Assembly (NCBI RefSeq): GCF_029194005.1
Contig: NZ_JARFVA010000008.1
Span: 46,001 to 110,000 of the forward strand
Direction: 5' to 3'
DNA: 64,000 bases
Source of the DNA: Flagellimonas okinawensis
Lineage (GTDB): Bacteria; Bacteroidota; Bacteroidia; Flavobacteriales; Flavobacteriaceae
The notes under the pieces are model-generated. The model had not been told where the DNA came from, made no database searches, and saw only the letters and a list, made by a program, of their open reading frames with translations. The first letter of the stretch is position 1. Each line of letters opens with the position of its first letter. Of this stretch, positions 47,423 to 55,638 are shown one piece after another. Position numbers and translations under genes: made by a program.

Positions 47423-47809
47423 TCCAAGTATTTAGCGTTTAGTAAAGTTCATGATCCACCGCAAATTGCACTGGATATACTACATGTAAACGTTCTTTTC
47501 CATAAATTCTTGTAATCAAGGGTGTATTTTTTGAAAACAGGAAACACCTATATATATGGATAAAGACAAAAATGAGCTCCTAAAGCTCGATTAATTCGTT
47601 AAAAGCTATGATCTCCATACTAATCCAAGCGCTTCTCCGTTACAAGAATGTAGCATGTGCAAGTTGCCACATCGCCAGAAATATTTGATGAGCACAAAAT
47701 ATAATGGTAAAATCACCGTTTTAATGCCATTGAAGGATTTTAAAAATCAAAACAAACGAAGTTACTGAGGGTATAAAACCCTAAGTTTTAAAGTACTCAA
47801 GCCCAAATT
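47423..47809. other. Gap between porV and gldJ without a recognisable gene
   Basis: 387 bases of AT-rich sequence between divergent porV and gldJ. It must hold both promoters. A 41-codon open stretch on the minus strand (ending at the TAA next to 47446) lacks a Met and a recognised motif; a 35-residue plus-strand frame with ATG also lacks support. A short inverted repeat, AGGGT-ATAAA-ACCCT, is at about 47775-47790. No remnant of the sortase gene porU can be recognised. Confidence 0.7.
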
Positions 47810-49459
47810 ATGAAAAAACACTTAATCAAAGTTGTACTTTCTTGCGCCGTTGTGATGGGAAGTTTTTCTAGTTGTAAAAACTCTTCCTCATCCAAAAACG
47901 TCTCCAGAGCCACGGGATGGAAAATTAATGCCAAAGAAGGGGGATTTCAATACAATTCGGACTTCAAAGAACAGGAAACTCCTCCTGGAACTGTATTCGT
48001 AGAGGGTGGAACTTTTACCAAAGGTAAGGTCCAGGACGACATTATGCATGATTGGAACAACACCCCGACCCAACAGCACGTACAATCTTTTTATATGGAC
48101 GAGACCGAGGTAACCAATGTTATGTACCTAGAGTACTTGGATTACCTAAAAGAGGTCTATCCTCCGGACAACCCAAATTACGCCAACATATATAAAGGTG
48201 CTCTTCCGGACACTTTGGTTTGGAGAAATAGATTGGGCTTTAACGAAACAATGACCAACAACTATCTCAGACACCCTGCATATGCTGAGTATCCAGTTGT
48301 AGGTGTAAACTGGGTTCAAGCAACCCAATATGCCGAATGGAGAACCGATAGGGTCAACGAAGTAATGTTGGAAAGAGAAGGTTATCTTGCAGAAGACGCA
48401 AAATACAAAGTGTTGAATGGAGACATTGATGGTACCTTTAGTACAGAGGCCTATCTTAACAATCCAGAATCTGTATATGGTGGTGAAATTGATTCACTAC
48501 AAGGAAAACAGAAAAGAGATTCCATCAACTCTTTCGCCAAAAGAAGTAGTGGTGTTATTATGCCTGCATACAGACTACCCACAGAAACCGAATGGGAATA
48601 TGCTGCTCAGGCACTGGTTGGAACCAGAGAGTACAACAACTACAGAGGTAGAAAAAAATATCCTTGGGAAGGCGATTACACTCGAAACGGACAACGTGTT
48701 GGCCGTGGAGACCAATTGGCAAACTTTAAACAAGGTAAGGGTGATTACGGCGGTATTGCCGGATGGTCAGATGACGGTGCCGATATTACAGGTGAAGTCA
48801 AATCCTATAAGCCCAACGATTTTGGACTTTATGATATGGCCGGTAACGTAAACGAATGGGTTGCCGACGTATACCGTCCTATCGTTGATGACGAAATCAG
48901 TGACTTCAACTATTACCGTGGAAACGTATTCATGAAAAAAGCGATCGGAGAAGATGGTAAAGTTGAAATACTAGAAGATAAGATTGTTTATGATACATTG
49001 CCAAACGGTAAGATTGTTGCCATCAACCTTCCTGGTGAAATCAAGGAAGTACCGGTTACCGAACAGGAAACTTATCTAAGGACCAACTTTGACAAGAGCG
49101 ACAACAGAGGTTTCAGAGATGGTGACCCAGGATCTTCAAGATTCTTCAGCCGTTTCAGCGATGAGGACGATAATCAAAAAATGTACGATTCTCCCGAACA
49201 TTCAGTTGAACGCAACGAAGAGGGTGATCTTGTTCGCCAATACGATGAATCCAATTACAGGACTTCATTGATCAACAACGAAGTTCGAGTGTACAAAGGT
49301 GGATCATGGAGAGACCGAGCTTATTGGTTAGATCCTGCACAACGTAGATACTTGCCACAATATATGGCGACCGACGATATAGGCTTTAGATGTGCCATGT
49401 CTAGAGTTGGATCAAAATCGAGATCCAAAAAGACAGTACGTCACAAGAAAGCGAGATAA
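47810..49459 (+). CDS. gldJ: Gliding motility lipoprotein GldJ
   Basis: A 549-residue lipoprotein of the GldJ family: signal MKKHLIKVVLSCAVVMGSFSSC (lipidated Cys22), then an FGE-sulfatase-like (SUMF1) fold with VFVEGGTFTKG, DETEVTNVMYLEYL, YRLPTETEWEYAA, YDMAGNVNEWVADV and YKGGSWRDRAYW. The C-terminus is basic (KSRSKKTVRHKKAR). GldJ is needed for gliding and type IX secretion and stabilises GldK-GldN; the catalytic Cys pair of true FGE is not seen. It is closed by a strong terminator before murF. Confidence 0.96.
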   Translation: MKKHLIKVVLSCAVVMGSFSSCKNSSSSKNVSRATGWKINAKEGGFQYNSDFKEQETPPGTVFVEGGTFTKGKVQDDIMHDWNNTPTQQHVQSFYMDETEVTNVMYLEYLDYLKEVYPPDNPNYANIYKGALPDTLVWRNRLGFNETMTNNYLRHPAYAEYPVVGVNWVQATQYAEWRTDRVNEVMLEREGYLAEDAKYKVLNGDIDGTFSTEAYLNNPESVYGGEIDSLQGKQKRDSINSFAKRSSGVIMPAYRLPTETEWEYAAQALVGTREYNNYRGRKKYPWEGDYTRNGQRVGRGDQLANFKQGKGDYGGIAGWSDDGADITGEVKSYKPNDFGLYDMAGNVNEWVADVYRPIVDDEISDFNYYRGNVFMKKAIGEDGKVEILEDKIVYDTLPNGKIVAINLPGEIKEVPVTEQETYLRTNFDKSDNRGFRDGDPGSSRFFSRFSDEDDNQKMYDSPEHSVERNEEGDLVRQYDESNYRTSLINNEVRVYKGGSWRDRAYWLDPAQRRYLPQYMATDDIGFRCAMSRVGSKSRSKKTVRHKKAR

Positions 49460-49478
49460 AAAACTTCTTGAGTATTTT

Positions 49479-49513
49479 AAAAGCCCCGACCAAAAAGGTC
49501 GGGGCTTTTTTTT
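49479..49513 (+). terminator. Rho-independent terminator between gldJ and murF
   Basis: The stem AAAGCCCCGACC pairs with GGTCGGGGCTTT around five A and is followed by eight T. It ends 11 bases before the murF ATG, so murF must be expressed by read-through or a promoter inside the terminator region. Confidence 0.9.
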
Positions 49514-49524
49514 ATCTTCGATTT

Positions 49525-50799
49525 ATGACAATTAAAGAGTTGCACGCACTATTTTTAGAGCATCCGGTTATATGTACGGACACCCGGAAAATCACGGAAA
49601 ACTGTCTGTTTTTCGCACTTAAAGGACCCAATTTTAATGGAAATGCTTTTGCACAGCAAGCCTTGGAAAAGGGCGCGGCATTTGCCCTTATTGATGAGGA
49701 AGAATTTAAGACTTCGGACAGATTTATACTTTGCCAGGGAGTTTTGTCCACCCTGCAGCAATTGGCCACATACCACAGACAACATTCCAATGCCAAAGTG
49801 ATATCACTAACAGGAAGCAACGGCAAAACGACCACCAAAGAACTCATTAACGCGGTAATCTCAAAAAAATATAGATCAATAGCCACACAAGGCAACCTCA
49901 ACAACCATATTGGAGTCCCCCTAACACTTTTATCGATAAAAGAGAACACCGAAATGGCCATTGTGGAAATGGGTGCCAACCATAAAAAAGAAATTGAATT
50001 CCTCTGCTCGATCGCCCAGCCCGATTTTGGATACATCACCAATTTTGGCAAGGCACACTTAGAAGGTTTTGGAGGTGTGGAAGGAGTGATACAAGGAAAA
50101 AGTGAGCTATACGATTACTTGACCCACCATAACAAGCACGTTTTTTTAAATGCGGATGATGCGATTCAAAAAGAACGATTGGAGCACTACACCAAAAAAG
50201 TGGGTTTCAGTACTAAAGACCATCAATATTATAATATCAAATTTCTTGGGGTAGACCCTTATGTTTCACTAGAGGTAGAGGAAACAACCATACACACTCA
50301 ACTGGTGGGCAAGTACAACTTTCCCAATTGTTGTGCTGCCATTTTAATGGGCAAATATTTTAATGTACCAATAGAGGAAATCAAATCTGCCATTGAAAAC
50401 TATTTTCCAAAAAACAATAGATCACAGATCCTATCTAAAAATGGATTCGATATAGTCCTTGATGCCTACAATGCCAATCCCTCAAGCATGAAAGCTGCTC
50501 TGGAGAATTTTAGCATGATGGCTGCAAAAAGAAAAACATTGATCTTGGGAGACATGTTCGAACTGGGAAGCACGGCTGCCGATGAACATCAAGCAATCTC
50601 AGATTTGGCAGAGCAATTGAATTTTAACGAAGTGTATTTGGTTGGCGAAAATTTCTTCAGGACCAATACTTCATACCATAAGTTTTCAACTTTTGAGAAT
50701 CTAAAGGAACATCTATCAAATCATCCTTTGGAAAAAGGAGCTATGCTTATCAAAGGATCCCGCGGAATGGCCCTGGAACGAGTTTTGGATATTCTGTAG
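49525..50799 (+). CDS. murF: UDP-N-acetylmuramoyl-tripeptide-D-alanyl-D-alanine ligase
   Basis: A 424-residue Mur ligase that adds D-Ala-D-Ala to the UDP-MurNAc-tripeptide. The frame is open upstream to 49468, but that part covers the gldJ terminator; ATG 49525 gives MTIKELHALFLEH, a normal start. The P-loop is TGSNGKTTT (97-104); further sites are VEMGANHKKEI, GKAHLEGFG and DAYNANPSSM. All three domains are present. This intact Mur ligase contrasts with the degenerate one at 11444-12337. Confidence 0.95.
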   Translation: MTIKELHALFLEHPVICTDTRKITENCLFFALKGPNFNGNAFAQQALEKGAAFALIDEEEFKTSDRFILCQGVLSTLQQLATYHRQHSNAKVISLTGSNGKTTTKELINAVISKKYRSIATQGNLNNHIGVPLTLLSIKENTEMAIVEMGANHKKEIEFLCSIAQPDFGYITNFGKAHLEGFGGVEGVIQGKSELYDYLTHHNKHVFLNADDAIQKERLEHYTKKVGFSTKDHQYYNIKFLGVDPYVSLEVEETTIHTQLVGKYNFPNCCAAILMGKYFNVPIEEIKSAIENYFPKNNRSQILSKNGFDIVLDAYNANPSSMKAALENFSMMAAKRKTLILGDMFELGSTAADEHQAISDLAEQLNFNEVYLVGENFFRTNTSYHKFSTFENLKEHLSNHPLEKGAMLIKGSRGMALERVLDIL

Positions 50800-50810
50800 T
50801 GAAGAAAAAG

Positions 50811-50885
50811 TGGGATATACTGGATTCGAACCAGTGACCTCTGCCCTGTCAAGGCAGCGCTCTAAACCAACTGAGCTAATATCCC
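50811..50885 (-). tRNA. tRNA-Val (anticodon GAC)
   Basis: A 75-base cloverleaf reads from 50885 down to 50811: acceptor stem GGGATAT/ATATCCC, D-arm GCTC...GAGC, anticodon stem CTGCC/GGCAG with loop TTGACAG (anticodon GAC), T-arm ACTGG-TTCGAAT-CCAGT and discriminator A. CCA is not encoded. It decodes GUC and GUU valine codons. Confidence 0.95.
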
Positions 50886-50912
50886 TTTTAAAACGGCCTG
50901 CAATATCGGAAA

Positions 50913-51326
50913 TTAATCCCAATCCCCATACTCTGCAGAGTTCTTTGATGTTTCATGCAGTGTAATATGCAATAATTGTCCTTCTTTGAGCTTTGGCTTA
51001 AGAATATCGTAAATAACTTTTACAAAATACTCCGTTGTTGGCAGCAAGTTTTCGAACTCCGGACAATCTTCGTTCAAATTTTTATGATCGAACCGCTCCT
51101 CGACCTCATCCCTGATCAAAACACCTAGGTCGGCAAGATCCATTACAAAACCAGTATCTGGGTCCACTTCACCTTTTATTCTCACCTCAAGGTCAAAATT
51201 ATGACCGTGAAAGCTTGGGCTGTTGCACTTTCCGAATACTTCGATATTCTTCTCCTTGCTCCAATTGGGATTATGGAGCCTATGGGCTGCATTAAAATGT
51301 CCTTTTCTGCAAATTGTAGCAATCAT
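50913..51326 (-). CDS. 6-pyruvoyl tetrahydropterin synthase/QueD-family protein
   Basis: A 137-residue T-fold enzyme. Zinc ligands are His15 (AAHR) and the His pair of FHGHNF (40 and 42), with Cys34 in FGKCN as the catalytic base. Members make either 6-carboxy-tetrahydropterin for queuosine (QueD) or 6-pyruvoyl-tetrahydropterin; sequence alone does not settle which. The start ATG at 51326 is clear. It ends 28 bases from a valine tRNA. Confidence 0.88.
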   Translation of the reverse strand: MIATICRKGHFNAAHRLHNPNWSKEKNIEVFGKCNSPSFHGHNFDLEVRIKGEVDPDTGFVMDLADLGVLIRDEVEERFDHKNLNEDCPEFENLLPTTEYFVKVIYDILKPKLKEGQLLHITLHETSKNSAEYGDWD

Positions 51327-51530
51327 GCTGCAAATGTACTTCCTTTTTCATCAAACCATATTTTTCTGCTATAAAAAATCCCGTTTATCAGCTATCAATT
51401 CCATTCCGCTTTACATTGAAAATCCCAATGGTTCTTTTTAAATTTAAAGAACCAAAAATATCCTTTCGTCCATTGGACATTATTATTCTTAAATATCAAT
51501 AAAACATTAATCCAAAAAAATAAAACTACT

Positions 51531-52214
51531 ATGAAGATTACCTATTTAGGTCATGCAACACTGCTCTTGGAAATCAACGGTAAAACTATATTGTTCGACC
51601 CTTTCATCACTGGAAACGAATTGGCATCGGAAGTGGATATAGACAGCTTGAAGGTGGACTACATTTTTGTGACACATGGACATCAAGATCATGTTCTGGA
51701 TGTAGAAGCTGTTGCCAAAAACAATCCGGATGCCCTATTGGTATCCAATTTTGAAGTTGTTTCCTGGTTTGGTGACAAAGGTGTACAGGGACACGGCATG
51801 AACCATGGCGGGAAATATACTTTTGACTTTGGGACGGCCAAATATGTGAATGCTGTTCACTCAAGCGCGTTACCTGACGGAAGTAATGGAGGTAACCCTG
51901 GAGGTTTTGTCATATACGATGATTCAAAATGCATTTATATTGCCGGTGACACAGCTTTAACCAAGGATATGGAACTCATTCCCATGACGTGCCCAAAATT
52001 GGATATTGCGGTACTCCCGATTGGAGATAATTTCACCATGGGTTACGAAGATGCAACTATTGCCAGTGACTTCATTGAATGTAACACCATTATCGGTTGT
52101 CATTATGATACCTTCCCTCCTATTAAAATAGATAAAACCAAAGCAGTTGAGTATTTCGAGAAAAAAGAAAAGAAATTAATTCTACCAGATATCGGGGAAA
52201 CGGTAACCGTTTAA
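51531..52214 (+). CDS. Metallo-beta-lactamase-fold hydrolase, UPF0173 type
   Basis: A 227-residue MBL-fold protein of the UPF0173 family. The metal motif is THGHQDH (His49, His51, Asp53, His54), with the further ligand His in NAVHSSAL, Asp in AGDTAL and a His near the C-terminus in GCHYDTFP. It is soluble and of unknown substrate. It begins after 204 bases without a gene and is followed by a terminator. Confidence 0.92.
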   Translation: MKITYLGHATLLLEINGKTILFDPFITGNELASEVDIDSLKVDYIFVTHGHQDHVLDVEAVAKNNPDALLVSNFEVVSWFGDKGVQGHGMNHGGKYTFDFGTAKYVNAVHSSALPDGSNGGNPGGFVIYDDSKCIYIAGDTALTKDMELIPMTCPKLDIAVLPIGDNFTMGYEDATIASDFIECNTIIGCHYDTFPPIKIDKTKAVEYFEKKEKKLILPDIGETVTV

Positions 52215-52217
52215 AAC

Positions 52218-52251
52218 AAAAAAGCCTTCGAAAAATCGAAGGCTTTTTTTT
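52218..52251 (+). terminator. Rho-independent terminator after the UPF0173 hydrolase
   Basis: GCCTTCGA pairs with TCGAAGGC around four A, followed by eight T, just 10 bases after the stop and next to the tRNA. Confidence 0.9.
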
Positions 52252-52254
52252 CTG

Positions 52255-52329
52255 TGGGCGCTGAGGGATTCGAACCCCCGACCCCCTCGGTGTAAACGAG
52301 GTGCTCTGAACCAACTGAGCTAAGCGCCC
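52255..52329 (-). tRNA. tRNA-Val (anticodon TAC)
   Basis: A 75-base cloverleaf on the minus strand: acceptor GGGCGCT/AGCGCCC, D-arm GCTC...GAGC, anticodon stem CCTCG/CGAGG with loop TTTACAC (anticodon TAC), T-arm GGGGG-TTCGAAT-CCCTC with one wobble pair, discriminator A. CCA is not encoded. It decodes GUA and GUG, so with the GAC tRNA 1.4 kb away both valine isoacceptor classes are here. Confidence 0.96.
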
Positions 52330-52399
52330 ATTCATTTTCCCGAATGGGAGTGCAAATATAACACTGTTTTTGATTTAAAAAACAAAAAATGAAAAAAAA

Positions 52400-53614
52400 T
52401 TACACTACTTCGGCAACAACAAATGTGCTCCCGCCTACATAGACCATATCTCCTTCATTCGCATTTTTCAAAGCGCTTTTAAATCCTTGTTCAACTGACT
52501 TGTAAACATCACCTACAACACCCTCTTCCTTAGCAAGTTCCTGAAGCTTTACCGTATCCATGCCCCTAGGAATATTAGGCCTTACAAAATAATAGGATGC
52601 ATTTTTAGGAAATAGGGACAATACAGATTTGACATCCTTATCATTTACAAAACCAACCACCATATGAAGGTTATTGAACTTTTGCTTTGCAACTTGCTTC
52701 AAAACCAATTGCAGACCTTCTTTGTTATGTGCCGTATCACAAACTACTAGAGGGTTTTCTTGTAACACCTGCCACCTTCCTAAAAGTCCGGTATTGTCCA
52801 CAACGTTTTTAAGGCCTTTGGAAATTGCTTCTTCAGGTACATCAAAGGCTTTTAACCGGCGAATCGTAGCCACTGCCCCTCGTATGTTTTTTTGCTGATA
52901 ATCGCCAAGCAGATCGGTTTCATACTCCTTCATAGGATCATTATTGTCCGCAAAAACTATATCCGACTTTAGTTGATGTGCAATCAGGTTAAATATCATT
53001 TTGGTCTCAGTCTGGGTCTCACTGATTACAACCGGAACCTTTGGCTTGATAATTCCTGCTTTTTCCAAAGCAATTTTTTGCAATGTATCTCCCAAAAACT
53101 GTGTATGATCCATACCAATGTTGGTGATCAAGGACACTTCTGGGGTTATAATGTTTGTGGAATCCAAACGCCCGCCAAGTCCAACCTCAATTACTGCAAT
53201 ATCCACAGTTTCTTCTGCAAAATAGCTAAAAGCCATTCCCACTGTCATTTCAAAAAAAGAAAGCTTGTGATATTCAAGAAATGGTTGGTGCTGCGCTATA
53301 AAATCTACAACAAATTCCTCGCCGACAACCTTTCCGTTGATTTTGATACGTTCCCTAAAATCCTTTAAATGAGGTGAAGTGTAAAGTCCAACTGTATAAC
53401 CCGCCTCTTGTAAAATGGAGGCCAACATATGGCTACTGGAACCTTTACCATTGGTCCCTGCAACATGTATACTCTTGAATTTTTTCTCTGGATTGCCCAG
53501 TACATTACAGAAGTGGATAATGTTATCCAACTTTGCGTTCATGGCAGCGGCACCTTTCTGTTGGTACATCGGAAGTTGTCCGAACATCCAATCCAACGTT
53601 TCTTGATATGTCAC
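52400..53614 (-). CDS. folC: Folylpolyglutamate synthase/dihydrofolate synthase
   Basis: A 404-residue FolC ligase that joins glutamate to (dihydro)folate. The P-loop is VAGTNGKGSS (about 51-60), followed by YTSPHLKDFRERI and VEVGLGGRLDSTNII. The start codon is GTG at 53614, which overlaps the TAG of tonB by one base (TAGTG); the upstream-coupled start gives the typical MTYQETLDWMF N-terminus, so it is preferred over an ATG nine codons in. It is last in the exbB-exbD-tonB-folC run. Confidence 0.93.
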   Translation of the reverse strand: MTYQETLDWMFGQLPMYQQKGAAAMNAKLDNIIHFCNVLGNPEKKFKSIHVAGTNGKGSSSHMLASILQEAGYTVGLYTSPHLKDFRERIKINGKVVGEEFVVDFIAQHQPFLEYHKLSFFEMTVGMAFSYFAEETVDIAVIEVGLGGRLDSTNIITPEVSLITNIGMDHTQFLGDTLQKIALEKAGIIKPKVPVVISETQTETKMIFNLIAHQLKSDIVFADNNDPMKEYETDLLGDYQQKNIRGAVATIRRLKAFDVPEEAISKGLKNVVDNTGLLGRWQVLQENPLVVCDTAHNKEGLQLVLKQVAKQKFNNLHMVVGFVNDKDVKSVLSLFPKNASYYFVRPNIPRGMDTVKLQELAKEEGVVGDVYKSVEQGFKSALKNANEGDMVYVGGSTFVVAEVV

Positions 53615-54492
53615 TACTGTCCCAGTTTAAAGTTGACGACCACAAAGCCTATTTGCTGGGCTGGAGCGTTGGAATCGGGATTCCATCTATGCAACATCGC
53701 GGTTCTTTGTGCCGGTTCTAAAAGACAGGGAGCATTGTTGGTTGTTCCTTTTACTCCTGGTTGTGCCTTGATTACCTTTCCCGTTCTATCCACAACAATA
53801 CGGACCACTACCCTACCTTCTTCATTGCATTCCTGCTGTACCTTACCTTTGTTTGCCAATGACCTACCGCTTAGGCCGTAACCTCCAGTACCAGTGCCTG
53901 GTGAACCATAATATGACGTAGCATATGGATCACCATCGGGCTGGCCCTTATCCCCTGCACGGTCATCGTCGCCTTCACTACCGGTAGTAGTTCCTTCGGA
54001 TTTTCCTATTCCACCTATCAGAGCATCAACACTTTTCTTTTTAGCTTCTTGCTCTTGGCGCTTCCGCTCTTCGGCCTCACGTTTTTCCCGTGCAATTCGT
54101 TCTGCTTCGGCCTTGGCTTTTTCCGCCTCTTCCTCCGCCTTTCGTTGGGCCTCTTGTTGTTGCCGTAGCTTGATGGTCTCCTCATCATTACTGGTCAAAA
54201 CTTCTTCTACCGGAGCCTCTTCCACAACAGTTTCTTGTGGCTCAGCAGGTTCCGCCACGTCCTGAGGTTCTGGCAAGCTCTCCACCTCTCTAGGTTCCGA
54301 TCTTACCGGTTCTGTAGGCTGTACTTCACCACTTCCAAATTCCATGGTCCCAAAATTAACGGCAATACCATTTTCAATGGGCGGATCTAAATAGGTGAGT
54401 CCAATGTAAAAAAGCAATAGCAGCAAAGCGCTTAACAAAAGAGTTGTAAGCGTAAAGGATTTTTTCTTGTGTCTCGTATCTAAAAAGGACAT
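53614..54492 (-). CDS. tonB: TonB-family energy transducer
   Basis: A 292-residue TonB-like protein: one N-terminal membrane segment (about 13-34), a Pro/Glu-rich spacer, an Ala/Glu/Lys/Arg-rich helical stretch (about 105-155), a Gly-rich segment, and a C-terminal domain (about 215-292) with EEGRVVVRIVVDRTGKVIKAQ. It spans the periplasm and couples ExbBD energy to outer-membrane receptors such as the SusC type. The start overlaps the exbD stop by one base (TAATG). Confidence 0.9.
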   Translation of the reverse strand: MSFLDTRHKKKSFTLTTLLLSALLLLLFYIGLTYLDPPIENGIAVNFGTMEFGSGEVQPTEPVRSEPREVESLPEPQDVAEPAEPQETVVEEAPVEEVLTSNDEETIKLRQQQEAQRKAEEEAEKAKAEAERIAREKREAEERKRQEQEAKKKSVDALIGGIGKSEGTTTGSEGDDDRAGDKGQPDGDPYATSYYGSPGTGTGGYGLSGRSLANKGKVQQECNEEGRVVVRIVVDRTGKVIKAQPGVKGTTNNAPCLLEPAQRTAMLHRWNPDSNAPAQQIGFVVVNFKLGQ

Positions 54493-54878
54493 TATTTTGG
54501 CCGCACTGCCAAGATAACCTTGTAACTGTTCCTATTGGCTATATCCATAACGTTCACTGCTTCTTTAATAGCTACGTTTTCTTCAGCCCTTAGGATGATT
54601 GTCGGCTTTTCTTGACCTTCAAGTGCCTTTTTTAATTCAATTTCAATGTATTCTTTGTTGATCTGCTCGTTGTTCACAAAATATTTCAGGTCCTTATCAA
54701 TGGTTACCGAAACGTTCTGAGTGTTCGTCGATTTCCCCTTTGCCTTTGGCAATAGCAAATCCAATGCATTTGGCGCATTGGATGTCAGCATAAAGAACAC
54801 CAATAACAGGAACACAATGTCCGTCATGGATGACATGCTGAATTCAGGGCTAATTTTGTTTCTTCCCTTCAGTTTCAT
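54492..54878 (-). CDS. exbD: ExbD/TolR-family biopolymer transporter
   Basis: A 128-residue ExbD-type protein with one N-terminal membrane helix (about 17-35) carrying the conserved Asp in SSMTDIVFLLLVFFM, which carries protons, and a periplasmic domain. It works with ExbB upstream and TonB downstream. The stop overlaps the tonB start by one base. Confidence 0.94.
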   Translation of the reverse strand: MKLKGRNKISPEFSMSSMTDIVFLLLVFFMLTSNAPNALDLLLPKAKGKSTNTQNVSVTIDKDLKYFVNNEQINKEYIEIELKKALEGQEKPTIILRAEENVAIKEAVNVMDIANRNSYKVILAVRPK

Positions 54879-54888
54879 GGCTAAAGGT

Positions 54889-55581
54889 TTATATAGGTTC
54901 GTTCAATAGGTCCAAGAACTCAACTGCGTTGGCCTCCATTTGATGCACTACCTTATCGGTCCTGTTCACCAAGTGGTTGTAACCGATATACGCAATAATA
55001 CCAACCACCAAACCGGCAACGGTGGTAGTCATTGCGGTATAAATACCCGATGCCAAAGAGCCCATTTCTGCCTGACCTCCACTACTTGCCATTTCATGGA
55101 AAGCCAAAATCATACCAATTACGGTTCCCAAGAAACCGATCATAGGTGCAGCTCCTGCAACAGTAGCCAAAACACTTACATTCTTTTCTAGTTTGTATAC
55201 CTCAAGGGTACCGGCGTTCTCAATGGCCGTATTGATGTCATCCAGTGGTTTTCCGATGCGGGCAACTCCCTTTTCGGTCAATCGCGCTACAGGAGAATCT
55301 GTTTGCGCGCACAATAATTTTGCAGCTTCCAGTTTACCGTTCATGACATGGTCACGAATCTGGTTCATAAAGTTCTTATCTATCTTGGACGCGGCCTTAA
55401 TGGCAAAAATGCGTTCAAAATAAATGTACATAGCTACAAAAAGAAGAACAAAAAGCACCATTATGATAATAACGCTTCCTGTTCCTCCATTTACGATAAG
55501 ATCGATTACGGACAAGGTCTTTTCCTCGGAAATTGAAGCAGTTGCCTCAGCACCTTCCGTTACTTCTTGAAAAATATTCAT
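54889..55581 (-). CDS. exbB: ExbB/TolQ/MotA-family proton channel protein
   Basis: A 230-residue protein with three membrane helices (near 35-55, 145-165 and 185-205) and the family segment AGAAPMIGFLGTVIGMILAF. It forms the proton channel with ExbD that drives TonB. It is first of the exbB-exbD-tonB-folC run; 10 bases separate it from exbD. Confidence 0.94.
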   Translation of the reverse strand: MNIFQEVTEGAEATASISEEKTLSVIDLIVNGGTGSVIIIMVLFVLLFVAMYIYFERIFAIKAASKIDKNFMNQIRDHVMNGKLEAAKLLCAQTDSPVARLTEKGVARIGKPLDDINTAIENAGTLEVYKLEKNVSVLATVAGAAPMIGFLGTVIGMILAFHEMASSGGQAEMGSLASGIYTAMTTTVAGLVVGIIAYIGYNHLVNRTDKVVHQMEANAVEFLDLLNEPI

Positions 55582-55638
55582 ATAAAATCCCCAATTTAAT
55601 TTGCAATTATAACGGAGATTTTTGAACTAAAGTATTTT

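Noticed and set aside
47423..47560. A 41-codon open stretch on the minus strand just upstream of porV
   Set aside because: It has no start Met, no recognisable motif and sits where promoters are expected; I treat it as chance, although a remnant of porU cannot be excluded without a profile search.
47629..47770. A plus-strand frame with ATG giving about 35 residues before gldJ
   Set aside because: Too short and without any support.
50716..50922. ORF containing a GSNPVYPT-like segment
   Set aside because: This is the usual antisense-like translation of a tRNA gene, which is annotated instead.
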